Positions 1 through 5,267 are shown, counted from the first letter of the stretch. The stretch is 5,267 nucleotides of DNA from Rhodospirillales bacterium (GCA_029240475.1 JAREAF010000270.1:1-5267), one strand, 5' to 3'. Program-made: numbers and translations. Notes: generated by a model not told the origin, from the sequence alone.

Positions 1-231
1 GTCCTGATCTCCATCGTGGTGGCTCCAAGCTCGTGCTGCGTGACAGCACCACCTTGGCGCTGCGACGCCGGGAGCGGGAGCCATCCACCCCATCTGCTTC
101 TGGGCTGTTTTCCGGCGAAAGCGGACGTTGACCCTGGGATGCCGCTCGGCAGTGCCTGATCCCTGGAGGGAGGGGATCTGGGCGCGAACCTTCTCTGCGC
201 GGTGAGACGCGCGGATGATCACGCTTCATAC

Positions 232-251
232 GTTTCCCAAGTATAGGAAAC
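232..251. repeat. Short inverted repeat GTTTCC-N8-GGAAAC
   Basis: Perfect 6-base arms (232-237 and 246-251) are separated by an AT-richer 8-base spacer, in otherwise GC-rich DNA. The geometry fits a dimeric DNA-binding protein site or a small hairpin. No gene start lies close enough to show what it would control, so any role is unknown and chance is possible. Confidence 0.3.
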
Positions 252-312
252 CTCGATCCCGCGCTCGGCGGGGTACGATGCCGGCAAGAGGGTTTGTCAT
301 CCGAGGCGTTTG

Positions 313-366
313 CCCTGGTAGGTCGGGCTTCGTATCCCACCGCATGGCTGCTCCGACCTACTCGGG
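313..366. repeat. Inverted repeat, possible REP-like element or 3' hairpin of the operon
   Basis: Arms GTAGGTCGG (318-326) and CCGACCTAC (353-361) are exactly complementary. After a 2x2 internal mismatch the pairing resumes with CCC (313-315) against GGG (364-366). The loop is 26 bases. The element sits 80-133 bases past the stop codon of the ATP-grasp gene, so it could stabilise or end that transcript, but no T-run follows it on either strand and it is not a typical intrinsic terminator. The GTAGGTCGG arm resembles arms of dispersed extragenic palindromes known in proteobacteria. Copy number cannot be judged from one window. Confidence 0.5.
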
Positions 367-445
367 GTGTCATTTCCGCGACGGTCACACAGGCGCTCCG
401 TCTGGATGTATCTGCGCTTCACCCTAAATCGGCTTCGGTGGCCCG

Positions 446-1393
446 TCACCCGACCGCGTATCCAGCGAGCCAGCTAACGAGCGATCGGGCGATCGGGGCG
501 CCGGTGCGGGATTCATAATAGCTGTAGGCGGGGCACGGATTGACCTCGAAGCAGACATGGGCGCCCGCGGGCGTGCGGCGCAGGTCGATACCGGCGAACG
601 GCAGATCCAAGGCCGTGGCGAGCTCGACGCAGGCCGTTGATACGTGCGGCGGGATCTGCGTCACCGACAGCTCCGCATCCGAGCCGGCTTGGCGCTGTGC
701 GTAACGATAGTCGGTCGCCGCGCTCTTGATCCGCGTCGCGAATGTCCGCTGCCCTACCACGTGGACCCTGATGTCCAGCCCAGACACCTTGCGCTGGAAC
801 TGCGTCGGGCACCACTGGATGCGCGCGAGCCGCTGGCGATCTTCCGCGCCGAAGGTCTGGACAATCGACCTGGTGCCGCTGACGGATTTGTAGATGACCC
901 CGTCGCCTTCGCTCTCGCAGCGCGATACGAAAGCGAGCACCTCGGCCGGATCGTTGGTGACCAGGGTCTCCGGGATGTCAAATCCGAACCGGCGGATGAT
1001 GTTTGCCTGGTAGGTCTTCGACATGTTCGACAGCATGGCGCGGGGGCGGCTCGCGACCCGGATCGGCGCGATGTTGAGCCAGCCGTGAAGCAGGTCGTGG
1101 AAGGCCCGCACGCGGAGGCGCTCCGGCGCATCCGCGGCGAGGCCCTTCAGATCGGGCAGAAAACGTTCATCCATAAGGCGAACATAGACGCCGCTTAGCC
1201 CCGCGAGCTCCAGGGAGGCGTCGGGAGTCCTGAGCCTTCCTGCGATCCCGGTCCGGGGATCGGCCGATAGCGTCAGCTCAGTCGCGGCATGGAGCCTCTG
1301 GTCGAGCACCGCATGACCGATGCCGAGCTCCTCGGCCGCTTGGATCGCCCGCGCGGCCGGCGGCTCGGTCGGAATGCCGCAGATCAGGATCAT
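446..1393 (-). CDS. ATP-grasp ligase, RimK / graspetide-synthetase-like (315 aa)
   Basis: Likely an ATP-dependent carboxylate-amine (or hydroxyl) ligase acting in the cytoplasm, possibly on a peptide. An N-terminal pre-ATP-grasp domain (about 1-115) is followed by the hinge SNMSKTYQANIIRRFG (122-137), where K126 suits nucleotide contact. Then come VIYKS with K169 in the usual second ATP-binding lysine position, FQRKVSGLDIRVHVVG (199-214), G-I-D (268-270) and the metal-binding CFEVNP (281-286; E283, N285). The D-x-R at 207-209 matches a motif conserved in graspetide (microviridin-type) synthetases, and the length of about 315 residues fits that group. The start is the ATG of an ATGA overlap with the gene upstream. 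No Shine-Dalgarno is seen, so translational coupling is probable. The frame stays open for 223 codons further upstream, but that part is antisense-like noise inside the previous gene. The substrate is unknown. RimK-type glutamate ligation or other small-molecule ligation are alternatives. Confidence 0.85.
   Translation of the reverse strand: MILICGIPTEPPAARAIQAAEELGIGHAVLDQRLHAATELTLSADPRTGIAGRLRTPDASLELAGLSGVYVRLMDERFLPDLKGLAADAPERLRVRAFHDLLHGWLNIAPIRVASRPRAMLSNMSKTYQANIIRRFGFDIPETLVTNDPAEVLAFVSRCESEGDGVIYKSVSGTRSIVQTFGAEDRQRLARIQWCPTQFQRKVSGLDIRVHVVGQRTFATRIKSAATDYRYAQRQAGSDAELSVTQIPPHVSTACVELATALDLPFAGIDLRRTPAGAHVCFEVNPCPAYSYYESRTGAPIARSLVSWLAGYAVG
1390..1393 (-). promoter_or_regulatory. 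ATGA stop/start overlap coupling two genes
   Basis: The TGA ending the 237-residue protein and the ATG starting the ligase share bases in ATGA. Such overlaps usually mean that ribosomes finishing the first gene reinitiate on the second, giving near-equal amounts of two proteins. The absence of a ribosome binding site upstream of the ligase supports this. Confidence 0.8.
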
Positions 1394-2103
1394 GGACGAA
1401 GCGCGCGCGCGATGGCCCGGACGAGGATATCGCCACCGCTCCGGAAGTCGGCGAAGCTCGTCGCGGCCGAGAAGACGAGCTTCTCGTCGGCCACGGCAAA
1501 GTCGACCTGAAGCAAGCGTCCGCCCCAGAGCGCCGCGAAGCGCAGGAGCGCGTCGCGCAATTGCTGCGGCATGAGCGGACCCACCACGCGCTGGTCGACG
1601 ATGAAGCAGGACCGGCGAACCTCCCCGGACACGGGCGCCGGCTCGACGGTGTTGACGCTCAGTCGCTGCAGGGCACAGGGCAGGCCGGCGAGCATGGCGA
1701 GCTGCAGAGCCTCTAGCGGCGGATACCACGGACCGCCGAGGAAATTGGGCTCGGGCCTGTTGATCGCCGGGCATTCCAGCGATGAGAGCCATCCGAGGAT
1801 GAAGGCGTAGAGTTCGTCGCGGGCATAGATCCGCTCGCGCGGCGGCGCGCTCGCGAGATGAGCGGTCGGCAGCGTGCCGAGGCGGTTCACCACGCCAACC
1901 AGCGCGGCGCCCTCGATCGTTTGGCCGTTCGCCAGCACGAAGCGTGAGCTCGCGCCGCCCGTCGAGAGCCGGTGCAAGATACGCCGGCTGCAGACGAGCT
2001 GCATCGGGGTGACGATCGAGACCGTCGAGGCCAAGCGCGCGGCGAGCCGTGGCCGAAGCCAAAGCGCCGCCGCGTCGACCGGCTCGGCGATAATCAGGAT
2101 CAT
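1390..2103 (-). CDS. Reduced ATP-grasp-like partner protein (237 aa), function unknown
   Basis: I do not recognise a named family, but the sequence parallels its downstream neighbour. Both begin MILI. The stretch LVGVVNRLGTLP (68-79), followed by RDELYAFILGWL (95-106), lines up with LSGVYVRLMDERFLP (66-80) and RAFHDLLHGWL of the ligase. The C-terminal part (about 164-232) follows the same order as the ligase C-terminus, with LLQVDF (197-202) opposite the G-I-D strand. The central ATP-binding portion is much shorter. The protein has a single lysine (K208), and the FEVNP metal motif is replaced by VFSAATSF. I infer a catalytically dead paralogue, perhaps a substrate-binding or regulatory subunit of the ligase. 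The ATG at 2103 is chosen because the MILI start aligns and the upstream frame runs into the protease gene. No Shine-Dalgarno is visible, and its stop overlaps the ligase start by ATGA. Confidence 0.75.
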   Translation of the reverse strand: MILIIAEPVDAAALWLRPRLAARLASTVSIVTPMQLVCSRRILHRLSTGGASSRFVLANGQTIEGAALVGVVNRLGTLPTAHLASAPPRERIYARDELYAFILGWLSSLECPAINRPEPNFLGGPWYPPLEALQLAMLAGLPCALQRLSVNTVEPAPVSGEVRRSCFIVDQRVVGPLMPQQLRDALLRFAALWGGRLLQVDFAVADEKLVFSAATSFADFRSGGDILVRAIARALRP

Positions 2104-2127
2104 CGCCGCAAGCGCGGGAGAGCCGCG

Positions 2128-2158
2128 CCGGCCGGAGGCAGACGTGCGCCGCGGCCGG
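2128..2158 (-). repeat. GC-only hairpin in the gap between protease and partner gene
   Basis: Arms CCGGCCG (2128-2134) and CGGCCGG (2152-2158) pair over 7 bases with a 17-base loop, filling much of the 55-base gap between genes two and three. It abuts the protease stop codon and lies upstream of a start that has no visible Shine-Dalgarno. It may act as a stability or processing element, but such stems arise by chance at this GC content. Confidence 0.3.
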
Positions 2159-3484
2159 TCAGTAGCTCTCGGTATCCTTCTGGTCCTTCCACGCCTTCGC
2201 CTGCTGATCTTCCTGGGCCATCTGCCCAGCATCCCCGCCGATCGCCGAGCCGCCGAGGTCGGGCCGCATCTCCTGGGTGATGAAGTGCACCAGGGTCTGA
2301 AGCGTCTGCTCGACCGCCGCGAGCCGGCCCTCTACGTCCGCGCCGCCCGTCTGCGGGCGGGCGCCGTGAGTGCGTCCATGCGTGCCGGGAGGCGGTGCGC
2401 CGGCGCCTACCATGATCGCTCCGGAATCGCGGTTCGCGCGCCGGAACGGGTTGGTCCAGCCGGCGGGAAAGCCCGGGGCGGGGTTCTGGTAGATTCCGTC
2501 GTCGAGATTCTCGGCGCCGTTGCCGGCGGCCTCGATGACGATGATGCCGCGAGCCACCGCGGTGCGGATCGCGGCGAAATCGTCGGGCCACCATTCGATG
2601 GCGATGTAGCCGCGCTGGTCGCCGCGGTTCGCGAAATTGAACCGCGGGCCGGGGCGATGGAGCTCGAGGAGGATCACATCGCCGGCGCTCAGCCGGCTCG
2701 CGGCGGCGTTGATCGCACCGGCGGAGCCGAGCCCGCCGAAGATCGCGACGGCGCTGGCGGTCGCGTTCGAGGCAATCCCCACGATGCCGAAGCTGTTTTG
2801 GTCGCCGCTGTATTCCCCGAGCACGGCAGTGCCGTGGTTCCGCCAGACGATATCGGCGGATTGCGTGCCGCCCACGACGCCCCCCTGGTTGGAGGCCAAA
2901 TCCTCGTGCGTGAAGCGCCAGGCCCCTTCGATATCGATGATGCGGATGCCGTCGCCCCGCCCACCGGCCTGCGTCCACGCCCAGCGCGCCTCCACGCCGC
3001 CGGGCGCCGCGTCGAGGTAGCCTTGCCGGGAGGAGAAATCGGGGGTGGCCGGCGGGGCTTCGTCCGCCGCCGGCGCCATGTCGTTCAGGAAGGCCGCGGG
3101 CTCCGCGGGGGGCTTCACATAGGCCGCCGCGACGAGGTCGCTTGCCAGGAGCTGCGCCTGGAGGGCATCGAGCGCCGCTGGCGGCGCGTCGACCTTGTAG
3201 AAGGTTGCGAGCTCCACCGGCTCGGCGGCCATCGCATCGACCAATGCCGCGCTCGCCAGCACGCGCTCCTCGGTCGGACCGAAGAGCGGACGCATCGAGG
3301 CGCCATTGGCGCTCAGCACCGAGGCGAGCGTATCCGTCGACTCGCCGGACATCGACTCGAAACGGCCGGCCGAGGCCCTCATCGCGGCCTCGGGCCTCGT
3401 GACGACGATGAGCTCGGGTTCGGAGGCTATGCCGGACGGAGGATTGTCGTCGCGTCTGGAAGCTTTGCGAGGTTGCCTGGCCAT
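2159..3484 (-). CDS. Subtilisin-like (S8) protein lacking the catalytic-serine segment (441 aa)
   Basis: Resembles S8 serine peptidases with an N-terminal propeptide. Residues about 23-128 look like a propeptide (ELIVVTRP near the start, ending FYKVDAPPAALDALQAQ through AAYVKP at 120-125). The catalytic domain begins around 165. IRIIDIEG (180-187) supplies the Asp (D184), WRNHGTAVLG (214-223) the His (H217), and EAAGNG (318-323) the oxyanion-hole Asn (N322). The expected final third with GTSxA(S)P is absent. After GAPPPGTHG (362-370) the chain passes into a short polar tail with a coiled-coil-like stretch (about 384-410). I see no GTS-type serine motif in this frame or the overlapping minus-strand frame. 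Proteolysis is therefore unlikely; it may be a binding or scaffold pseudoprotease or a decaying gene. No signal peptide is seen, suggesting cytoplasmic location. The ATG at 3484 is preferred over an in-frame TTG at 3499 because GAGGAG lies 7 bases upstream of it. Confidence 0.85.
   Translation of the reverse strand: MARQPRKASRRDDNPPSGIASEPELIVVTRPEAAMRASAGRFESMSGESTDTLASVLSANGASMRPLFGPTEERVLASAALVDAMAAEPVELATFYKVDAPPAALDALQAQLLASDLVAAAYVKPPAEPAAFLNDMAPAADEAPPATPDFSSRQGYLDAAPGGVEARWAWTQAGGRGDGIRIIDIEGAWRFTHEDLASNQGGVVGGTQSADIVWRNHGTAVLGEYSGDQNSFGIVGIASNATASAVAIFGGLGSAGAINAAASRLSAGDVILLELHRPGPRFNFANRGDQRGYIAIEWWPDDFAAIRTAVARGIIVIEAAGNGAENLDDGIYQNPAPGFPAGWTNPFRRANRDSGAIMVGAGAPPPGTHGRTHGARPQTGGADVEGRLAAVEQTLQTLVHFITQEMRPDLGGSAIGGDAGQMAQEDQQAKAWKDQKDTESY
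2343..2360. repeat. GC-rich hairpin at the apparent deletion point in the S8 gene
   Basis: A 7-base perfect stem, CCGCCCG (2343-2349) with CGGGCGG (2354-2360), encloses the 4-base loop TCTG. It falls at codons about 375-381 of the S8 protein, where the chain departs from what the family leads one to expect and the serine segment is missing. Stems of this kind favour replication slippage, so it could be cause or scar of an in-frame deletion. The link is inference. Confidence 0.5.
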
Positions 3485-3491
3485 TGGTCCG

Positions 3492-3497
3492 CTCCTC
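3492..3497 (-). promoter_or_regulatory. Ribosome binding site GAGGAG of the S8 gene
   Basis: On the minus strand GAGGAG is followed by 7 bases and then ATGGCC, ideal spacing for the start at 3484. It overlaps the alternative TTG start at 3499, which makes that start unlikely. It is the strongest Shine-Dalgarno in the four-gene set. Confidence 0.8.
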
Positions 3498-3527
3498 AAT
3501 AGGCGCGACCCAGGGGGCGCGCGCGGC

Positions 3528-3791
3528 TTAAGGCAATTCGTCCGCCGGCTTCACGTAGGCTGCTTCGACACCGTGCTGGCGGCGGAGGTCTTGGAGAAGT
3601 CCGTCCACGCGTTCAGACGCAACACCGATCACTGTAAAGTACTGCCTGGTCTCGCCGACCGAGCCGGTCGGCGGTCCCAACTCAGCCCCGTGCGCGCGCA
3701 CCGCGCGGCGGAGATTTGCCGCCGCCGGCGTTGCCGAAGACGCCAAGGAGCGCGCGAGCTCCGAGCTGACCTTGATTATCACATCGCCCAC
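3528..3791 (-). CDS. Stand-alone subtilisin-propeptide-like (I9-like) small protein (87 aa)
   Basis: First gene of the minus-strand set. It starts with a strand-like DVIIKVSS (3-10) and ends with GVEAAYVKPADE (74-85), the order seen in I9 propeptides of subtilases. It parallels the N-terminal region of the S8 protein 43 bases downstream. LRRAVRAHGAELGPPTG matches the place of LASVLSANGASMRPLFG, and YFTVIGVASERVDGLLQDL matches TFYKVDAPPAALDALQAQL. Both then end in AAYVKP. Free propeptides of this fold act as chaperones or inhibitors of subtilases, so a partner role for the S8 protein is plausible. A peptide substrate of the ligase is an alternative, though it lacks the repeated Thr/Glu core typical of graspetides. 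The start is a GTG. AAGGG lies 12 bases upstream (long spacing), and an in-frame stop lies just before that. GTG at 3782 is another possible start. No signal peptide is seen. Confidence 0.75.
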   Translation of the reverse strand: MGDVIIKVSSELARSLASSATPAAANLRRAVRAHGAELGPPTGSVGETRQYFTVIGVASERVDGLLQDLRRQHGVEAAYVKPADELP

Positions 3792-4042
3792 TCGGCCAGA
3801 ACACCCTTACGATGTCGTGGTTGCGAAAAATACCACCGCGTGTTGACACATGTTAGTGATCGAGCGGCGCCGGCTGTGTCGCGCGGCGTTTTCCTAGAGG
3901 CTCTCACCGCTCCTACGCCGACACACTGCCGAACGCTCACTCGCAAGCACTTTGCGCTGTGGGATTAGCACTACTTTTGCAGAATTGGCGTTGGGGACCG
4001 AAAAGGGACATCGTCGACAGCGGCGCGTGCAAGAGCGCGATC
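3792..4042. other. Divergent intergenic region between the operon and the cytochrome remnant
   Basis: No gene is supported here. It holds the candidate minus-strand promoter and, on the plus strand, a TTGACA (3843-3848) without a matching -10 box at normal spacing. A plus-strand GTG at 3959 opens the frame later used by the cytochrome remnant, but residues encoded before 4043 show no signal peptide and no family resemblance. Confidence 0.5.
3827..3856 (-). promoter_or_regulatory. Candidate sigma-70 promoter of the four-gene set
   Basis: On the minus strand CTAACA (3856-3851) and TATTTT (3832-3827) each match 4 of 6 consensus bases, with an 18-base spacer. Transcription would begin near 3820 and leave a leader of about 30 bases before the GTG at 3791. 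The location is right for the first gene of the set and this is the only AT-richer patch there, but the match is weak. Confidence 0.3.
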
Positions 4043-4315
4043 ATGGGGCTGGAAGGGCGCAAACTCCGATCGGTGGAGAGGGGCAGCGCGCTCTCGCGGC
4101 GGCACCGCTGCGGGTTCTGCCACAACCCCGATTTCTCAGGGCACGACCAGATCCCGCGCATCGCCGTCCAGCGAGAGCACTACCTCGTCAAGGCGCTCGG
4201 CGAATACCAGACCAGGAGCGGCGCGGCTACGACCCATCCATGGTGGATATCGCGCGCCAGCTCGGCGATGCCGAGATCCTCGACCTGCCCTTATTACCTG
4301 GCGAACTGGCGCTGA
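4043..4315 (+). pseudogene. Class I cytochrome c remnant with two compensating frameshifts
   Basis: A small heme protein of electron transfer, in decayed form. The frame from ATG 4043 gives RHRCGFCHNPDFSGHDQIPRI, with the heme-binding CxxCH at 4109-4123, then QREHYLVKALGEYQ, the usual sequence of single-domain c4/c5-like cytochromes. Near 4214 family resemblance jumps to another frame, which reads RRGYDPSMVDIARQL and GDAEILDL. Near 4288 it jumps back to read YYLANWR before the TGA at 4313-4315. The starting frame itself stays open throughout, so a 90-residue product is possible, but about 25 residues, including the Met of GYDPSM (the likely sixth heme ligand), are replaced by unrelated sequence. 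No signal peptide is encoded, though cytochromes c mature in the periplasm. This is most likely a pseudogene. Sequencing error at both points would be an alternative for the shifts. Confidence 0.75.
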
Positions 4316-4653
4316 CCGAGGGCAGCGAAAGCTAGATTCCGCCCTCGCCCTCGTCACCCGAGACGTAGGCCGCCCTGAGCGACCGCAGGGAAGGCTACGA
4401 GTTCGCTAAGAGGAAGAATACTGAGAGCGAGACGGTCTACCGGACCGAGAAGCCCGGCGGGCCCGCGGCCACGAAGGATGCGGGTTGATCGTGGCCCGCG
4501 CGGCACATCGGCCATGTTGCCGATCTTGGAGCGCAAGGTTCGGAGCGCTCGATCGAGCCCTCCGCCCCAAATCCGGCTCTACGACGCGCCAGGGGCTCCT
4601 CTCCCAACTCGGCCCCGGTCACTCGCTCTTTTTCGCGGGCAGACGGCGAACAG
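4316..4653. other. Gene-poor stretch between cytochrome remnant and groEL terminator
   Basis: Short frames occur on both strands, none with recognisable domains. The most gene-like is a plus-strand open stretch at 4369-4488, described separately. No RNA gene is seen. The region lies between the 3' ends of convergent units, so little regulatory content is expected. Confidence 0.5.
4369..4488 (+). pseudogene. Possible gene-end remnant, 39 codons, unrecognised
   Basis: Between TAG (4366-4368) and TGA (4486-4488) the plus strand reads SDRREGYEFAKRKNTESE and then VYRTEKPGGPAATKDAG. It is hydrophilic, lysine- and glutamate-rich, with G/C-ending codons like the neighbouring genes, which gives it the look of a real protein C-terminus. 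There is no ATG, GTG or TTG at a useful position and no ribosome binding site, so it is not an intact gene. It may be a fragment left by deletion, or chance. Confidence 0.2.
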
Positions 4654-4656
4654 AAA

Positions 4657-4682
4657 AAGGCCCCGGAAAATACCGGGGCCTT
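4657..4682 (-). terminator. Intrinsic terminator of groEL
   Basis: GGCCCCGG (4659-4666) and CCGGGGCC (4673-4680) pair perfectly, and two further A-T pairs extend the stem to 10 bases. The loop is 6 bases. Read on the minus strand, the stem is followed by TTTTTC, the standard Rho-independent layout. It lies 24 bases past the groEL stop and would end the chaperonin transcript. Confidence 0.92.
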
Positions 4683-4705
4683 GCTCTTTGGGTCGGTGGT
4701 CGAGA

Positions 4706-5267
4706 TTAGTAGTCCATTCCACCCATACCGCCCATGCCGCCACCACCCGGCATCGCCGGAGCGCTCTCCTTCTTGGGAGCTTCGGTGATCATGGCCTCTG
4801 TCGTGACGAGCAAGCCAGCCACGGACGCGGCATTCTGGAGCGCGGCGCGGACAACCTTCGCGGGATCGACGATGCCCGCCTGCAGCATGTCCACGTACTC
4901 CTCGGTCTGCGCATTGAAGCCGAAGGTCTGAGACTTGTTGTCGGTGATCCGGCCGACCACGATCGAGCCCTCGACGCCGGAGTTCTCTGCGATCTGGCGG
5001 ATGGGAGCCTCGAGCGCCTTGAGGACGATGTTGATACCGGCCTGAACGTCGGCGTTCTCACTCTTAAGCGCCTTAGCGGCTGCTTTGGCCCGAAGCAGCG
5101 CAACCCCGCCGCCTGGGACGATACCTTCCTCGACGGCCGCACGGGTGGAGTGAAGAGCGTCCTCGACGCGGTCCTTCTTCTCCTTCACCTCCACCTCGGT
5201 CGAACCGCCGACGCGGATGATCGCGACGCCGCCCGCGAGCTTCGCGAGACGCTCCTGGAGCTTCTCA
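4706..5267 (-). CDS. 60 kDa chaperonin GroEL, C-terminal part (186 aa, cut by window edge)
   Basis: GroEL forms the double-ring cytoplasmic chaperonin that refolds proteins in an ATP-driven cycle with GroES. The visible part begins EKLQERLAKLAGGVAIIRVGG, in the apical-to-intermediate transition. It continues through VEDALHSTRAAVEEGIVPGG, which contains the ATP-hydrolysis Asp equivalent to E. coli D398 (codon 5159-5161) and the GGG nucleotide loop. After that come TFGFNAQTEEYVDMLQAGIV and NAASVAGLLVTTEAMI of the equatorial domain. The end is the GGM-rich flexible tail MPGGGGMGGMGGMDY. About 360 N-terminal residues lie beyond the right edge, so the start and any groES partner cannot be seen. 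The frame is intact and every expected motif is present. Hyphomicrobiales often hold several groEL copies; which copy this is cannot be told. Confidence 0.98.
   Translation of the reverse strand, partial: EKLQERLAKLAGGVAIIRVGGSTEVEVKEKKDRVEDALHSTRAAVEEGIVPGGGVALLRAKAAAKALKSENADVQAGINIVLKALEAPIRQIAENSGVEGSIVVGRITDNKSQTFGFNAQTEEYVDMLQAGIVDPAKVVRAALQNAASVAGLLVTTEAMITEAPKKESAPAMPGGGGMGGMGGMDY

Larger units (their letters stand above)
1..445. other. Intergenic region without a recognisable gene
   Basis: No open frame here has convincing family motifs, and the two short plus-strand frames around 215-518 look like chance frames. On the plus strand, the frame entering from the left edge stays open only to a TGA at 129-131 and gives nothing I recognise. 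Visible structure includes a small hairpin at 33-49 (GTGCTG / CAGCAC, 5-base loop), an inverted repeat at 232-251 and a larger one at 313-366, the latter two listed separately. The region lies downstream of the four-gene minus-strand set. It may hold that operon's 3' untranslated region and the remains of older sequence. Confidence 0.6.

Noticed and set aside
1401..1411. Alternating GC run as a Z-DNA or slippage site
   Set aside because: Only 11 bases, encoding Ile-Ala-Arg-Ala in frame at the end of the partner gene. This is ordinary for this GC content.
1394..2062. N-terminal extension of the ATP-grasp frame
   Set aside because: It overlaps the partner gene in another frame and reads as arginine-rich noise. 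The ATG at 1393 aligns with the MILI start and the ATGA overlap.
2104..2232. Upstream extension of the 237-residue gene into the protease gene
   Set aside because: The added residues are arginine-rich and low in complexity, typical of an out-of-frame reading. MILI at 2103 is the natural start.
2100..2978. 292-codon minus-strand frame inside the S8 gene
   Set aside because: Arg-rich composition without motifs. It is an out-of-frame shadow of the S8 coding sequence.
1874..3502. 542-codon open frame on the plus strand
   Set aside because: It lies opposite the S8 and partner genes, has no domain motifs, and is the long antisense frame expected in GC-rich coding DNA. The minus-strand frames carry clear motifs.
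3528..3791. Small protein as a classical graspetide precursor
   Set aside because: No repeated Thr/Ser with Glu/Asp core is seen, and its order of elements matches the propeptide region of the S8 protein instead.
3843..3848. Perfect TTGACA on the plus strand
   Set aside because: No TATAAT-like hexamer lies 16-18 bases downstream, where the sequence is GC-rich, so no plus-strand promoter is claimed.
1..5267. tRNA, rRNA, CRISPR array or insertion-sequence ends
   Set aside because: No cloverleaf with a T-loop signature, no regularly spaced repeats, no transposase motifs and no paired terminal repeats with target duplications were found by eye.

Overview
The window is GC-rich DNA with the codon bias of a high-GC alphaproteobacterium. 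The best lineage marker is the 3' end of groEL at the right edge. Its product ends in the GGM-rich tail MGGMGGMDY and carries signatures usual in Hyphomicrobiales (rhizobia, methylobacteria and relatives). The genus cannot be fixed from this stretch.

Layout, left to right. Positions 1-445 hold no gene I can support, only small inverted repeats. Positions 446-3791 are a compact four-gene set, all on the minus strand, so transcription runs right to left: (i) an 87-residue protein resembling a stand-alone subtilisin propeptide (3528-3791); (ii) a subtilisin-like (S8) protein whose own N-terminal region resembles protein (i) (2159-3484); (iii) a 237-residue protein that looks like a reduced, lysine-poor relative of the next one (1390-2103); (iv) an ATP-grasp ligase of the RimK/graspetide-synthetase type (446-1393). 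Gaps are 43 and 55 bases, and the last two genes share an ATGA stop/start overlap. Positions 3792-4042 hold the probable promoter. Positions 4043-4315 (+) hold a decayed class I cytochrome c. Its reading frame is interrupted by two mutually compensating frameshifts that remove the expected axial methionine. Positions 4316-4650 are gene-poor, with one short open stretch. A strong intrinsic terminator (4657-4682) precedes the groEL 3' end (4706 to the edge, minus strand).

How the genes may work together: protease, propeptide-like protein and ATP-grasp ligase in one operon recall peptide-modifying (RiPP-like) clusters, but I see no convincing precursor peptide. The S8 protein keeps the Asp, His and oxyanion-hole Asn motifs but lacks the whole segment that should carry the catalytic serine. 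A GC-rich hairpin lies at the apparent deletion point. The S8 gene is therefore either a dead or repurposed pseudoprotease or a gene in decay. With the decayed cytochrome next door, this looks like an accessory region undergoing loss beside a conserved chaperonin gene. All functional statements are inferred from motifs read by eye.
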